From the NCBI GenBank assembly GCA_951213105.1, contig OX578147.1, forward strand, positions 126,251,822 through 126,315,821: a DNA stretch of 64,000 bases. The letters are read 5' to 3'. Made by a program: the position numbers and the translations under genes. The notes beneath the pieces are model-generated. The model did no database searches. It saw nothing but the letters and a program-made list of their open reading frames with translations, and had not been told where the DNA came from. Positions 33,248 to 45,626 of the stretch are shown piece by piece. The stretch's first letter is position 1. Every line of letters begins with the position of its first letter. This DNA comes from Amaurobius ferox. Lineage: Eukaryota > Arthropoda > Arachnida > Araneae > Amaurobiidae.

Positions 33248-33493
33248 TTGATTTTTTGTATAATATCCTACTATAATTTGGAAAATAAAGGTTTGAAAGA
33301 AGTGATTAATTGGTGTGTTATGAAAGGGATTATAAGTGATAAGTATGTTTGTCCTAAATGCGGAGATAAAATGAAGTTGAGTGTGAGAGACAGAATGACA
33401 GATTTGTTGTTTGAATGGAGCGTTTTCAGCATTTCAGTCCAAAGAGGAGTCCTGAAAGTTAGTGTTTTTTGTTTAATTTATCCCATGTTTTGA
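33248..33493 (+). pseudogene. Merlin (ISXO2/IS1595-like) transposase N-terminus
   Basis: The frame reads NKGLKEVINWCVMKGIISD, then KYVCPKCGDKMKLSVRDRM. Merlin transposases start with a helix of the type LKEVIQWC followed by a CPxCG zinc ribbon; both are present. After LLFEWSVFSISVQRG the expected CRR..RRSxRxGSWF block is only partly recognisable (SVQRGVLKVS), and the frame ends at 33491. The DDE nuclease core is absent. The identification is supported independently by the 8-bp target duplications of both element copies. Confidence 0.75.
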
Positions 33494-33639
33494 AACTTGG
33501 TTTATATTTTTCTGTGTCTAGAAAATTGCTTCTCCCTTTAAAAGTTCTTAATCTTTTCAGTTAAAGTACAAACTTTTTTATTAATTTTTTGAAATTTTGT
33601 TAGAGTACAAATTTTTTTCTAACACGGACTACTGGTACA

Positions 33640-34130
33640 TTCATTCCACAGATTTTGACATTCAGGTCGAATCTCTGCCTCTGTTCAGATCATCGGTTGC
33701 ATAGAGAAAGTGATCTTGCTATGTGTGACATGCACAGATAAAATTGTAGCATATTCTGCATCTGGGTGCCGCAGGGTACCGTTCCTAATAAACCGGAGAC
33801 CACTGGGGGCCTCGTCCCAGTGTAAAATGACCTTTATGTCGAACCCCTGCCCTTATACTGATCACTGGTACATTCATTCCACAGGTTTCGACCTTTAGGT
33901 TGAACCCTTACCCCTACATGGATCAGTGGTACGTACGAACCACTGGTACATTTGTTCCACAGATTTCGACTTTTAGGTCGAACCTCTGCCCCTACACGGA
34001 CTACTGGTACATTCATTTCACAGATTTCGACCTTTAAGTCGAACCTCTGACTCTACATGAATGACTGGCACATTCGTTCCACAGATTTCGACCTTTAGGT
34101 TGAACCCCTGCTCATGTACGGATCTTCGGT
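33640..34130. repeat. minisatellite inside Merlin, unit about 60-65 bp
   Basis: Five or more copies of CATTCATTCCACAGATTTCG followed by ACCTTTAGGTCGAACC and CTGCCCCTACACGGA. It is interrupted at 33690-33840 by the block that is shared with the 20-kb Merlin copy. Confidence 0.85.
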
Positions 34131-34518
34131 TGCATTGAGAAAGTGATTTTGGTACGTGCGACATGCACAGATAAAATTGCATAAAATTTTTAAAATTCAC
34201 AAAAATCTTATTTTGTAATGTTTTTATGAGTACTATTCACTGCTCAAATTAAATTACATTATCGTTTACATTAAGAACTCTTGTTCAGAACACAGTAGAA
34301 AGCGTCTTTTTGTTGGGAGGAGCCTATTTCTAAACACGGAAGAATACGTCACTTAGGATGGGTGGAGCCAATTTCAAAACACGGGAGAATGCGCCTGCGC
34401 CAACTTGGCCCGATTTGTACTTAGAAAAAATATGTGGGGTGGGCTGCTCTCCGGATTTACCAAAAATTCTTCTGGGAAACTCAGGGAATTTCATTTCAAA
34501 GTTTTAGTATCAACCCTG

Positions 34519-35286
34519 TTAAAAGCCATTTCATTGTGTGATGCTTTTGACATTTAAAATAAGACAAAAGAAAATAAAACTTAAACCTGACCCCCCCACA
34601 AAAAATCAAACATTTTATTGTGATGCTTTTCACTTAAAAAAAATAGCCAAAATTAAAAGAAATTAAGGTTTAAACTCAACCCTAAAAAATTCAAAATAAT
34701 CCAATGGGGACATTACATACGAATCCCCAAAATCATCTGCTAGTGCAGACACGTCTTTTCAACATTGTGATATCCATCCAGTTCCTTACAGTATCATAAC
34801 TTTGCCCCTGAACATATCCTCTAAATAATCTTTGGAATTTCAGAATTTATATTTGAAGTTTGAAATTAAAATTTTGTGGTTGGTTTTTTTAGAGGAAAAT
34901 TTATTAATGACTGATGTGTTTTAAAAAAAGAGTTTTGGTAAGCATACTATTTTCAAGTAACAGGATTATTAATCTATTTGCAATTTTTTCTTTTCAATTA
35001 TTATTATGAATATATGGGCTTAAATATTAGTATCAGTACTATAGCAGCAAGTAGACTTACAAAACCTACAAGTTATTTTATTGTGAAGGTGGTTATACGC
35101 AACATGCATGCATTTTGCTGAAATTTGCTTCACTGAACTGATTATAAAACTGATACTAATAATCAATACTTTACTTAACTGATTATAAAACATATTTTCT
35201 TATATTGAAATTAAATGTTTTTATAATCATTTTTGATTGCTTCTTTGTTTTTATTTTAAAAATGCATCCAAACTTTTCTTTTTTAG
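34519..35286. other. no exon seen; upstream intron of the kinesin locus
   Basis: AT-rich. I looked for the preceding kinesin exon (start codon and the VRVAVR strand) on the plus strand here and did not find it. If present it must lie further upstream. Confidence 0.45.
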
Positions 35287-35466
35287 AATACGGCCATAAA
35301 TGGCCAGTGAGTTAATTGACATGTGCCATACATGTACTAATGTAACTCCTGGTGAACCCCAAGTTTGGTTGGGAAAAGACAAAGCCTTCACATTTGACAA
35401 CGTCTTCAATACAACATGTGAACAAGAAGAAATTTACTCAACATGCATCAAAGACCTTATCAAAGG
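35287..35466 (+). pseudogene. KIF21-like: kinesin exon a, with TAA at 35297-35299
   Basis: Acceptor TTTTTTTAG, then codons [39 protein letters not shown] and [13 protein letters not shown]. In KIF21 proteins the IRP is followed by Gln, so TAA most simply came from CAA. An ATG comes directly after the stop, but starting there would remove the first strand of the motor. Donor GTAATT, phase 2. Confidence 0.88.
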
Positions 35467-36326
35467 GTAATTATTTTTAGAAATTATTTTATACATTTTG
35501 TGATGAATTATGATTTACTGCAATTTTAGTCATAAATTTTGGTTATTATGGATATCTTAGTAATTTCTTATCTAAATTGATATATTTTTGGAAAGTCCAT
35601 ATGTTACTTTATTGACATATTTTATCTTATATACAATTTTTTTTCTTTTAAAATTATTTTATATTTATACACAAAATTTTATGATTATATCTGTTTTTCC
35701 CTGTCAAACTCAAATTTAAAATTATTTTTTACTTTTTTTTTTTAATTTATGCTAAATTCCACTACTTTTTCTACATTTTATGAAATTTTTTTACTGTATT
35801 CAGGTCTTTTTTATTTTTATATTTTAAACAAATGTAAATTCCAGATTTATTAATTATTCATGTCAAATTATTATCTATATTTTAGTTTAAAGTTTTCAAA
35901 ATAATTTCATAAATTTATTTTAAAATTGAACGTGCTACAAAACTTTCCTGAAGTGCCATCCTTGGTATAATGTAATGGTTAAGTATTGTGATGTGGTGTA
36001 AAACTAAATTCAGATTTTCAACAGATTACACATTTTGGGCATTGCTACTAAACTCAAATTGAATGTTTTTGTAATCTGTGTATGTATTTGTGTGTGTGTG
36101 TGCTTAGGCACAATAGCACTTAAATGAATAGGGCAGTTTGAATGTATTTTGTATTAACTGCAAATTTTCTAACATTTTTGTAAAAATAAATAACAACCAA
36201 ACCAATAATGTTAACAATCATTTTTAATGTTAGATTAGAAATATATTGCATTAAAATGTGTAAATTTAATTTACTTTTCCTTTGTTGCATTTTCATATTT
36301 TCTAACTTACATTATTTTACTTGCAG

Positions 36327-36369
36327 ATGTTTAAAAGGTTATAATGCTACAATATTAGCATATGGCCAG
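36327..36369 (+). pseudogene. KIF21-like: kinesin exon b
   Basis: 43 nt, acceptor TTGCAG, donor GTAAAA. It encodes CLKGYNATILAYGQ, the strand leading into the P-loop, joined to exon a through a split glycine codon. Confidence 0.88.
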
Positions 36370-36877
36370 GTAAAAAACATTTTTTTTCTTTGTGTGTGTG
36401 TGTGTGTGTGACTTTTTATGTTCCTCTAGATAATAGTGATCAGCAAATGTATGGCATTTTAATGCAAGCCTGGCTACCTTTTTCATCTCATAGGATGCTA
36501 AGAACATTTTTGCAGCACATTGCAATGCAATTCTGTTTAGGGCATTTCATTTACAGTCATTTTTAGTTAACTCACACACTTTTAATTTATGATATATAAA
36601 TATAATTTACATAATTCTATTCAACACCAGGAAAAATAAATATATATAAATAAGATTTAAACAAGAAGTAAACTGCAAATTGAATATTTTGAGTTTGTAC
36701 CTATGAAAATTTTGTGACACGTCAGTTGGGAATCTCTGCATTGATGTTTTTATAGTTTCCTATTAATAATTGCAGTTTATGTTGTATAGTCAGAGTTTAT
36801 TAGCTACTGGTATATTATTTTGCATAATGAAATATGTCTTAATAAAATTAACTATTCGAACCTTAATTAACTATTAA

Positions 36878-39420
36878 CCCTTTCGCAACGGCGGCATTCC
36901 GAAACTACCGTGGCCCAAAGGACAAAGTGCTTCGTTTCCGAACTGTTCCCAAAAGACGGCTATTTTTTTGCGCTAAGCCTAACTCTCGAAAAAAATTCAC
37001 TAAAAATCACCTGTTAACACAACATTCTACTATTTTCAGGAATAAAGGAAATTCTTATTTTCTATTTGATGTATATTTTTCATACAAATTTTCTTTTATC
37101 AAAATATTAAAAATTTTAGTCTATTAAAAATGATTACTTACCTTGATTAAAATAGTTATCAGTTAATCAGAAAAAATATTGAAATGATGGTAATGAAATA
37201 TTTATATAGCTAATAGAAATTATGTACATATATACACAAGAAAATAGCGTAGCTATTTTCATTAATTAATACACTTTTTGCGTATGGTATATTTCAAAGC
37301 AAGTACCCACGCACAGACCAACATTGCAATCTTTGCATTCATAATAAATCGTTATGTGCTTTCTTTTGCCTTTTGTAGTTTGCGAGCAAACTATACATCT
37401 TCTTCGGAGATCTTTTTTACCTGTATCAGAGCACAATTTTGGAAAATGTCTTCCAGTTAGACGGAGAGGAGAAGGGATGAGATAACTACTTCTACTGGAC
37501 TGTTCAGGGGTAAAGAACATTTCAATAAGTTGCTCTATGAGATTAAGACGAAACTGTAAGATTGGGGATTTTTTCCCTTTCTTATTGTCAAAAAGACTAT
37601 GAGCATTCAATATTGCAATATCTAGAAAGCCAAAAAATAATTTTCTGTACCATTTGATAGTTTTTCTATAAGCTGGATAATGCGTTAGAGACGCATCTCC
37701 AATATCCACACCCCCCATATATTTGTTATATTCCAAAATACAATTTCGTTTTAAAATGTCTTCGGATGTTTTCCGGTCTTTCTTTCCAGAATTTTGCATT
37801 TTGTCAGTATGAAGAGTTGTTAAAATTAAGACATCCTTCTTTTTATCTTTGAATAAAATTACATTCACACCATCCTTTTGCACTGCTGCAATTTCTCCTT
37901 TGCGTAGAAGTACAGATGGAAAATTCTTTGGCATGTCCTTCCGATTTTTTAAAACTGTACCACATACATGCGTATTGTTAGACAACAAATACTTTGCGAG
38001 TACAGGAGAGGTAAAAAATCTATCCAAATACAAAGTATATCCTTTTCCTAAAAGTTCACTTAGAAGTGTTTTCACAACAACACGTTCTCCATACCCACCA
38101 TCAGAACTTGATAATTCCGTGTCCTTTCCAGTATACACAAGGAAATTCCATATATATCCTGATTCCGATTCTGACAATTTATATATCTTTATTCCATATC
38201 TGGACCTTTTCGAGGGGATATATTGACGAAATCCCAGCCTTCCTTTCCATGAAAACAAAGATTCATCAATGCACACATTTCTTCTAGGAGTGTATACAGA
38301 TTTAAATTTTGAAACTAATGCATCTAACACGGGTTTCAATTTATCTAGTTTTTGGGCATTACTATCAAGAGTAAAATAAAGGTAAAGTAATATTCCTATG
38401 CGACTCATAACTGAATTGAAAAAAGGAGTACTGATAATTGGATTCTTAGAAAAATACATTTTAAGATTTGATTTTCTGACAATGCTCATCAAAACTACTA
38501 GTGCGAGAAACACACGAAATTAGTTTCCTGTCACAGGTGTAAATATATTTGGAACAGGTGAAGCATTCGATGTGGAAGGAGAGAAGAGATTTTTCTCCCA
38601 TTTTTTCTTTGCAAACTCATTAGTTGCTTTTACGATAAATTCTATTAGTTCATCACCAAAAAATATGCTAAAAAAATCAAGTTCCTTGTCTAAATTAGGC
38701 GGCATGATATTGTGATTTATTCCAGGTATGTTCAAAAACTGCAAAGAATTCAGATCTTTCAAATCACATGTCCAAACATCATTCGAAAAAACAGCAACTG
38801 AAGCTGGCAGCATTGTAATAATAGTACGCTCAGAATCTGAAGAATCAATTGCATTTTCAGATTCATCATCAGAAATAACACTGTTCCACGAATCTTCACT
38901 ATTTGCATCGCTTTCATTACTGTCTGGTTCGTTTACCATATGCGTATATTCTTCCACAGAAAGGAAACGTTTTAAACCAGCCATACTTTTATCCGAAATA
39001 ACCTAATCATTTCATTTCCGCACATTCCTTTACCCCCACTCGCCCTCCCACCCAATAAAAATACTCTCTTATATTCCTATAAACCCGGAACTTAATTATA
39101 AAATTGTTGTTGATGCTGCGAGAAGTGTTCTGTCTGTTTACGTTACAGAACCATGTTTCACCGCTCTAGATGGAGAAATAATTTATTGGATTCTGCTTAT
39201 GCCAAGGTCAAGCATATACAAAATACATTTAAGTTGCTTTCACGGGCATTTAATGCCATCTAGTAGACAGATAAATTCAAATGAAAACTTTTCACATAGA
39301 AACACAGATACGTGCCACTCGCCGTTTAGGGTAAAGTTCTCTCCGTCACGAGTGTGTGCCATTCATCCATGAATGCAAGTTCGCAGCCGGCACGCGGGCG
39401 TGCCAACTGTCACGAAAGAG
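36878..39420. mobile_element. piggyBac DNA transposon with TTAA target duplications
   Basis: The ends CCCTTTCGCAACGG and, inverted, CTCTTTCGTGACAG are flanked by TTAA at 36874-36877 and 39421-39424, the hallmark piggyBac target. The 2543-bp element contains a transposase reading leftward (37266-38984). It inserted into the intron between kinesin exons b and c. Confidence 0.93.
37266..38984 (-). pseudogene. piggyBac transposase, one in-frame stop from intact
   Basis: One continuous 573-codon frame, including a single TAA at 38520-38522 and the terminal stop. The N-terminus is acidic (MAGLKRFLSVEEY, then a Ser/Asp-rich stretch) as usual in the family. The DDD catalytic residues are all visible: VCIDESLFSWKG, LYLDRFFTS and YMGGVDIGD. 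The C-terminal cysteine-rich domain is intact (RRRCIVC, YYECKDCNVGLCVGTCF). The stop sits just before FRVFLALVVLM, where relatives usually have Glu or similar, so a single base change explains it. The transposase cuts and pastes at TTAA without footprints. It is probably dead but recent. Confidence 0.92.
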
Positions 39421-39786
39421 TTAAACAAACCTGTAAGTTCACCATATACAGGGACCGCAGAGCTCCTATTTTTCCTATCTTATTTTAAACTTTGCTTTTT
39501 TCCTGTGTCTTCCTATTTTTTCCTATTTTTCTGATGATCTCAGAAAAGAAGTTTTAAATCGATGATCTATAAAATTTATCTCCTCTTTAAGGAATAAAAG
39601 GAGAACCCTTAAAATACTTTTATTTTACTTTACTTTTCTGTTGCCTCTAAATCATTAGTGGGATCAAAAGTAAAATAGAAAAAAGCAAAACATCCCCTTT
39701 CACTTCTCTCCTGAAGTAAACCATAGGCATGCATTTAAGTAAACAATATTTTTACTTTCAAGAGTTAATCAAGTGTCTGGACAATA

Positions 39787-39787
<1 letters not shown>

Positions 39788-39846
<59 letters not shown>
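39788..39846. repeat. TA microsatellite at the edge of a fold-back element
   Basis: About 29 TA units abut the left terminus of the element at 39848. A shorter TA run continues past its right terminus (40727-40750), so the element sits inside a TA array. Confidence 0.95.
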
Positions 39847-39847
<1 letters not shown>

Positions 39848-39850
<3 letters not shown>

Positions 39851-40726
39851 GGTGTCCAGTGCTATTGGTGACCAATGGCTATTTCCTCAACCGTTAGCCA
39901 CAGAGATATACTTCCAATTGCAAAAATGTTTTAAATTTTAAAATCTATTATCTTAGAAACAGTTTAAATCAATGAATGCATTTCTGAAGGAAATACGAAT
40001 TATACATTTTTATATGGTCCCCCAGTCCTACCAGTTATATTTAGGAAAATCATCCTCATACAATTTCATGCAAATTAAAAAAAAAATCATCCTTTTACAA
40101 CTAAAATTCACTGACTTACAACTGCTTAAAGTTGGAGCACTTTTTGTGTTGAGAAAGGGGGATTGTTATACACAAAATAATTGGAAAGACAAATATTTCG
40201 CAGCAATTTCATTATTTTTTGCAACAATATACATTACACTTAACAATATTAGAGTTATAAGTATTTATAACACATAAATATAAAAAATATTCGATAAAAA
40301 GCTTTGCTTCATTCTCGGCATTATGTCAGCAAATGCAATCGAAACTTAATACTTTGAATACAGAATTTCAATATTTATATGGTCCCTTAAAGGTTGTCTG
40401 AAATGGGACATTTTTATGTGCGGAAAAGCGGCTTAAGTTATAAAGTTTAATGCTTCATAACTTTGTGAATTTTGGTCGTAAAAGGATGATTATTTTTATT
40501 TTGAATGAAATTGTATGAGGAGGATTTTCTTAAATATAACTGGTAGGACCAGAGGACCATATAAAATTGTATATTTCGTATTTCTTCCAGAAATGCATTT
40601 ATTGATTTAAATTGTTTCTAAGATAATAGATTTTAAAATTTAAAACATTTTTGCAATTGGAATTATATCTCTGTGACTAATGGTTGAGGAAATAGCCATT
40701 GATCACCGATAGCACTGGACACCCTG
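39848..40726. mobile_element. fold-back DNA element with 265-bp terminal inverted repeats (CAGGGTGTCC ends)
   Basis: Both ends begin CAGGGTGTCCAGTGCTAT when read inward and are flanked by TA. The arms (39848 to about 40112, and about 40462 to 40726) are about 90% identical by eye. Examples are GGCTATTTCCTCAACC and TCCTACCAGTTATATTTA. The 350-bp centre has no convincing ORF. TA targets and CAGGGTGTCC ends suggest the Tc1/mariner group. Similar isolated ends occur at 58661-58674 (GACACCCTGTA) and 17470. Confidence 0.85.
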
Positions 40727-41584
40727 TATATACAATATATATATATATTTCCCCCGCTCCACGAAGTGCTTGAGTTATTCTTCAAAACACTGGAGGGGAA
40801 TGTAAGAGTTTGTGATGTAGTAAAGGAATTGATAGATGAAATTGCATCATGATGAGATTGAAATATTGAGTTTTTGCTTATGACACTATATGCAATAATT
40901 ACCCCAACAGAGATGCCAACTATAATGGATTTTCTGTTATTCTTACGGATTTCTGAACAAAATTATGGTCTACGGAAAAGACCTGTAAAATTACGGAAAG
41001 TGTCTATTTTTTTCCTGCTTTCTTTCTTTTTCCATCCATCTTCATCCTATAAATATTGCACATTGAATTGACAAAACTTTCATATTTTCATATTTTGATT
41101 TATTATTCACATTAATTTTTTAATTATTTTGACACATTTAGTACGATTGTGCAATTCAGAAATTCTCCTGCAGTCCTGGGATTCCACAAGTACCCTTTTT
41201 CACCCATTTCTATCCTCTAAATCTGTGGTTCTCAAACTGTGGTCCACGGAACACTGGTGCTCCATGAAGCCACTTCAAGTGTTCCGTGAAAAAAATCAAA
41301 TATAAAATTAAAAATCTGATGTGGGTAGCACATGACTTTCCCTGCAGACTTATATTCACGTTCTCTTTATTTTAATTACATTTAATTCACTTTTAATTCA
41401 ATTTTCGTTCTCATTTGATAACTGGAATTATTTTCAAAGGTGGCGTAGAGAAAATACGAAAAAACTAAAATATCTCGAGAACGGCTATTCCTAGTGTTAT
41501 GGGGTTGGTCTTATTCTTTTCTTCGTTAAAAATTACGTATTAAACAAGCATTTCCTGGATATATTTGAGCATATGTAGATTTTT

Positions 41585-41895
41585 ATTTTAGAGTTTTGTG
41601 GGCCATTTTGCAAAAAAAAAGGCATGTTATTTTTTTCCGAATCGTACCAAAATCTAATCAGCACCAGGGTGTCCTACAAGTGACTTACCTACCAAATTTT
41701 GTTTAATTCGATCCATTAGTTTTTCAGCTAGAGTGGATACAAACTTTTGCAGGCCATTTCACAAAAAAAGGCGGGATCTTTTATCCCAAATCCTACCCAA
41801 AACTAATCAGCACCAGAGTCGCCCACAGGTGACTTACCTACTAAATTTTATGAAATTCGGTCTATTACTTTTTTAGTTAGAGTGGATACAAAATC
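41585..41895. repeat. two-copy tandem repeat, about 155 bp
   Basis: Two successive units share CTAATCAGCACCAG, GTGACTTACCTAC and AGAGTGGATACAAA. The same stretch ends in a TATAGGGAAAGTATTGG-type repeat phrase, found inverted near 42010, related to 15380-15830. Confidence 0.8.
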
Positions 41896-42459
41896 TGCAC
41901 AGACAGACACATAGACGTCACACTAAAAATAGTTTTTTCGTATTCTAGAGGTCTCGAAATGTGGTGATCCGTCGTAAACTTGAGTTGCGATTTTCGGCAT
42001 GATTCCAATACTTTCCCTATACATTACCATGTATTTCAGGGAAAGTAAAAATTGTTACAAAAGCCCTTGATTTCAAAAAGGTTGGTCACTCCTGCTTAGA
42101 AGCTTATGCTGTATTATAATTATGTGTTCCGCGCAAAAAAATGTCAGAGTTTTGTGTTCCCCCAAAAGATTGAGAATGACTGCTCTAAATATTAGTCATT
42201 AGATGGACTGAACTAGCTTATTTTCACATTTTGGTTAATAATTAAGGCTTTTTCTTTAATTATTTTCTCATAAATAGTGGGATTGCATAATGCAAGTGGT
42301 ATCGCATCGCGTACATTGCCGAGCATGGACTAGTATCTTTTTCTATCTGTCTCCATCTTGAAATTATTGCACATTAAGTTGACAAGACTTGCTTATATTT
42401 ATATTTTGGTTTATTATTTATGTTAATTTTTTAATTATTTTGACACATTCAATACGATT

Positions 42460-42622
42460 TTTACCTCCCCTACCCCCGGGTTGGTGGCAGGAGAAGGAGG
42501 GTACAGTCCCTGTGAATACCTCCCCCACTGGGTTCCGATCTAAATTGGGTTGCTTATCCCAGCTGTCCAAACAGTTACCTTACACCTTTTTGGTAGGTTG
42601 GACTGTCTGGGTCTCAACAGCA
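42460..42622 (+). mobile_element. 5'-truncated SINE with target duplication
   Basis: The SINE body (CCCACTGGGTTCCGATCTAA, TGTCCAAACAGTTACCTTAC, GGTAGGTTGGACTGTCTGGG, tail CTCAACAGCA) is flanked by ACATTCAATACGATT (42445-42459) and ACATTCAATATGATT (42623-42637). That is a 15-bp duplication with one mismatch. The tRNA-like head is missing. Confidence 0.88.
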
Positions 42623-43989
42623 ACATTCAATATGATTGCACAATTCAGGGAATTCTAGTGTAGTCCTGAGAGTCCACAACTACCCTTTCCTATCCATCTT
42701 CATTCTCTAAATATTATTCATTAGATTGACTAAACTAGCTTATTTTCACATTTTGGTTAATTATTAAGGTTAACTTTTTAATTATTTTTATCTAAATAGT
42801 GTGATTGCACACCATCCTCCAAATATTAATCATTACATTGACTAAACTAGCTTATTTTCACATTTTGGTTAATTATTAAGGTTAACTTTTTAATTATTTT
42901 TATCTAAATAGTGTGATTGCACAATTCAACATGCCCAGAGGAATTTAACAGTTTATCTAGAAGAATTTAATATTATTTGGTGATGAAAGCAATATTATTT
43001 GTTTCTCATAATAATGCTGTGCCAGAATGTATATTCTGTATTGTTATATGGGGCTGATTTTAGACTAAATTTGTGTGCAGACACATTATATTTATATATA
43101 TATATAAAAAAAAATACACATGTCAAATATTCTTTATTTTTCATATTTTAGGAAGAAATTATCAGTCTGACCTAAAAAAACTGATCAACTAAATTTAGTT
43201 TAAGCTAAGCATATTCTGTTTTCTTAAGGAGTTTGAAATTTCTTTTTTGTTTAGTAATGAAGACTACTGTATTCATATTATGTTTGTTTAATTATAATGT
43301 TAATTAAAATTTGAACATTTCATATAACATTTATATTTAAAAAAATTAAGATATTTAATTTTTAAAATAGATTTAAAAAAATTATAAATTATAAAAATAT
43401 AAAATTTCACTATTTAATGATAATCAGAATAATAATGAAATATTATTCTGCTTATCATTGCGAATGATTTTTTATCGCATATCAAACCTCGTGCGTCATT
43501 ACTGAAAGATTACTGAAAATTTTCTGTCTAGATTACTGAATCTATAACTGAGAAGTTGGAATCTCTGCCCAATGTTTTTAAAAGGACACATTTTAAGTAT
43601 CATTATCCGGTTATTTTTCATAATTTTTTATAGTTTTATAGTGTTCTAGTATGAGGGTGTAAATCAATAAATATTTTTCTAAATTAGATAATTTTTCACA
43701 TAAACAGTACGACTGCACAATTCATTTGCATGCATTACTGTGAGTCCATAAGCATCTATTTCCATCTGTCTTCATCCTTTAATTATTACTCAATAGGCAA
43801 TTTAATCTTGCTTATTTTCATATATTGGTTTATTTAAAAGAAATATTATGAATAATAAACTTAATAGAGTTAATTATGATGGGAATAAGATTATTGTTAC
43901 GAATGTATAAAATTCTTCTTGGAATGCTTACAATGCTTCTTGGCATGCAGTCTCTTAACAAGGAGAAAACACATTTACAGGCAACCATT

Positions 43990-45010
43990 GCTATTATAAT
44001 GTGAAGGTAGGGTTGCCTGAACTTGGTGACATTTTTTGTGACCTTTTTTCCAGATTTGGTGAAATATCACCAACTTGGCGAGTTTCTGAATACACTAGAA
44101 CTTTCCAGACTTATCCATTAGTTTCAAATGTATTCATTGTTCCTAAAGATTTCTATGAAGAGTATATCAGGGAGTCATCGTTTAGTGGAACACAGTTGAC
44201 ATAATGAGTCAAATTGAATTGTGAGATATGTCAGTGTTTTGAGAACAGATTCGGCTGTTTTGTCAGTTAGTTGAGCATTTTCTTGCTGTTTTTTTGTGCC
44301 TGATAGTTATTTTCTGATCTTGTAAGACAGCTATAGTATCATTAGTTGTAAATCGTTCCTACTTTTTGGTGCTTTTAAATAAAAGTGTTAGTTATCCAGA
44401 AATTCGGATTCATTTTTGTATCCTGGGAGTACACCCATGATTTAAGAGAATATGTCATAACATTATTAATAGTTAACATTCTCATGCAGTACTTTGAATC
44501 TAAAGACTTTTTTTTAACCATTTCAGGTTTTTAAATAGTTATTATGAAGTTTATTCTCTTTCTCTCTTACACACACACACACATATATATATTCTAGAAG
44601 GTATGCTTGTCATATTACGGAAAGTAAAAAGTTGCAAAACGTTACCTCCCAACTGCCTACCAGCAGCTGCTATTCATGGGAACAAGAAAATCATGCACCT
44701 CTCCTAATCAATATTATTATTTACTATATGTCTACCTAGCTACCTAATGAAACATTTATGTTATATCATCCTCTAACAAAAGGCAATTAATTTACGATCT
44801 TCTAACAAAACATATCTCTCCCACGAATAAGTGGAACAAACTTAAATTTGAAAGTATAATAAAATAATAAGTCCTACAAAGTGACAAGGATTATCAAGGA
44901 AATTGAATTTAATATTGCAAAATACTGAATTTTCATCAATTATGCATCACTTTCATTAATTTAGTATCATTTTATTAATTTTCCATATTCTAATTTTCTC
45001 TATTTTTCTT
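43990..45010. repeat. isolated CGCCAA-family copies, partly inverted
   Basis: 44010-44110 resembles the unit in one orientation (GGTGAAATATCACCAACTTGGCG). 44760-45010 resembles it in the other (TGCAAAATACTGAATTTTCATC). Both are diverged. 45000-45140 carries repeated TCCTATTTTT words also seen at 39465-39530. Confidence 0.5.
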
Positions 45011-45626
45011 GTTTTATTTTTTTACCTTTTTTCAGGAGTTTATCACTCCTATTTTTTCCTATTTTTAGGCATTTATCCCTTCTATTTTGCCTATTTTTTG
45101 GGCTCGACCCTTCTATTTTCCTTACTATTTTTTGGAATTTTTGGCTGCTGTCCCTCATATAATTTTCTCTGAAGCAGTATTTATTATTTCATAAGAGATG
45201 CACAATATTTAAAAATTAATACTCATTAAAATTATAGTTAAAAATTTAATGAAAAGCAAATAGATTTGTGTTGGCAAAGTCAAAATAAATATAGCAGTGC
45301 TGTATTTTGTTGCATATTCTGTGAATTATTTATTTAATATTTTCATATTTTTTTTTAAAAATAACATTTTATTTAAAGTTTTTCAATATGAAGTAATGAT
45401 TCTTTTGCACAAAATTTTAAGTATTTTAATTTAACTAAGAGGGAGGCTAGATGATTCTTGAAAATTTCCTATAATAGCATACTGGTCACATAATAAAGGA
45501 TAGGAAAAACTACCTTAATGTTTTAAGGCCATGTGATATATTTCATTTTTAATGTTTATGATATAATTTTCTACGCACTTTTAATCGTGGAATTCTAATT
45601 TTATTGTGTATTATGTTCTTTTTTAG

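Larger units (their letters stand above)
32992..34461. mobile_element. Merlin DNA transposon, decayed, with N-terminal transposase and second ORF
   Basis: The ends are GGCTAATCCGGAGACCAACC and, inverted, GGTAAATCCGGAGAGCAGCC. They match the 20-kb copy and are flanked by AAAAATTT and AAAAATTC (7 of 8 identical). Inside are divergent ORFs: the transposase start (plus, 33248) and the small MAK ORF (minus, from 33226) with only 21 bp between. After them comes a region shared, inverted, with 19958-20165, then a minisatellite. The transposase catalytic DDE part is missing, so the copy is dead. Confidence 0.85.
32677..34518. mobile_element. candidate outer element into which the Merlin copy inserted
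   Basis: The left end CAGGGTTCATACTTCCCAGG and the inverted right end CAGGGTTGATACTAAAACTT share their first 13 bases apart from one mismatch. With the Merlin insert (32992-34461) removed, about 370 bp remains. I found no clean target duplication, so the class is open and the call tentative. Confidence 0.4.
40880..43860. repeat. diverged satellite-like family in the kinesin intron
   Basis: Blocks at about 41030-41220, 42190-42310, 42350-42460 with 42638-42710, 42716-42935 and 43690-43830 share words such as TATTTTCACATTTTGGTTAA, TTTTTAATTATTTT and GTGTGATTGCACAATTC. The pair at 42716-42935 is a recent tandem duplication with a period of about 112 bp. A SINE is inserted in one unit (42460). 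Confidence 0.7.
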
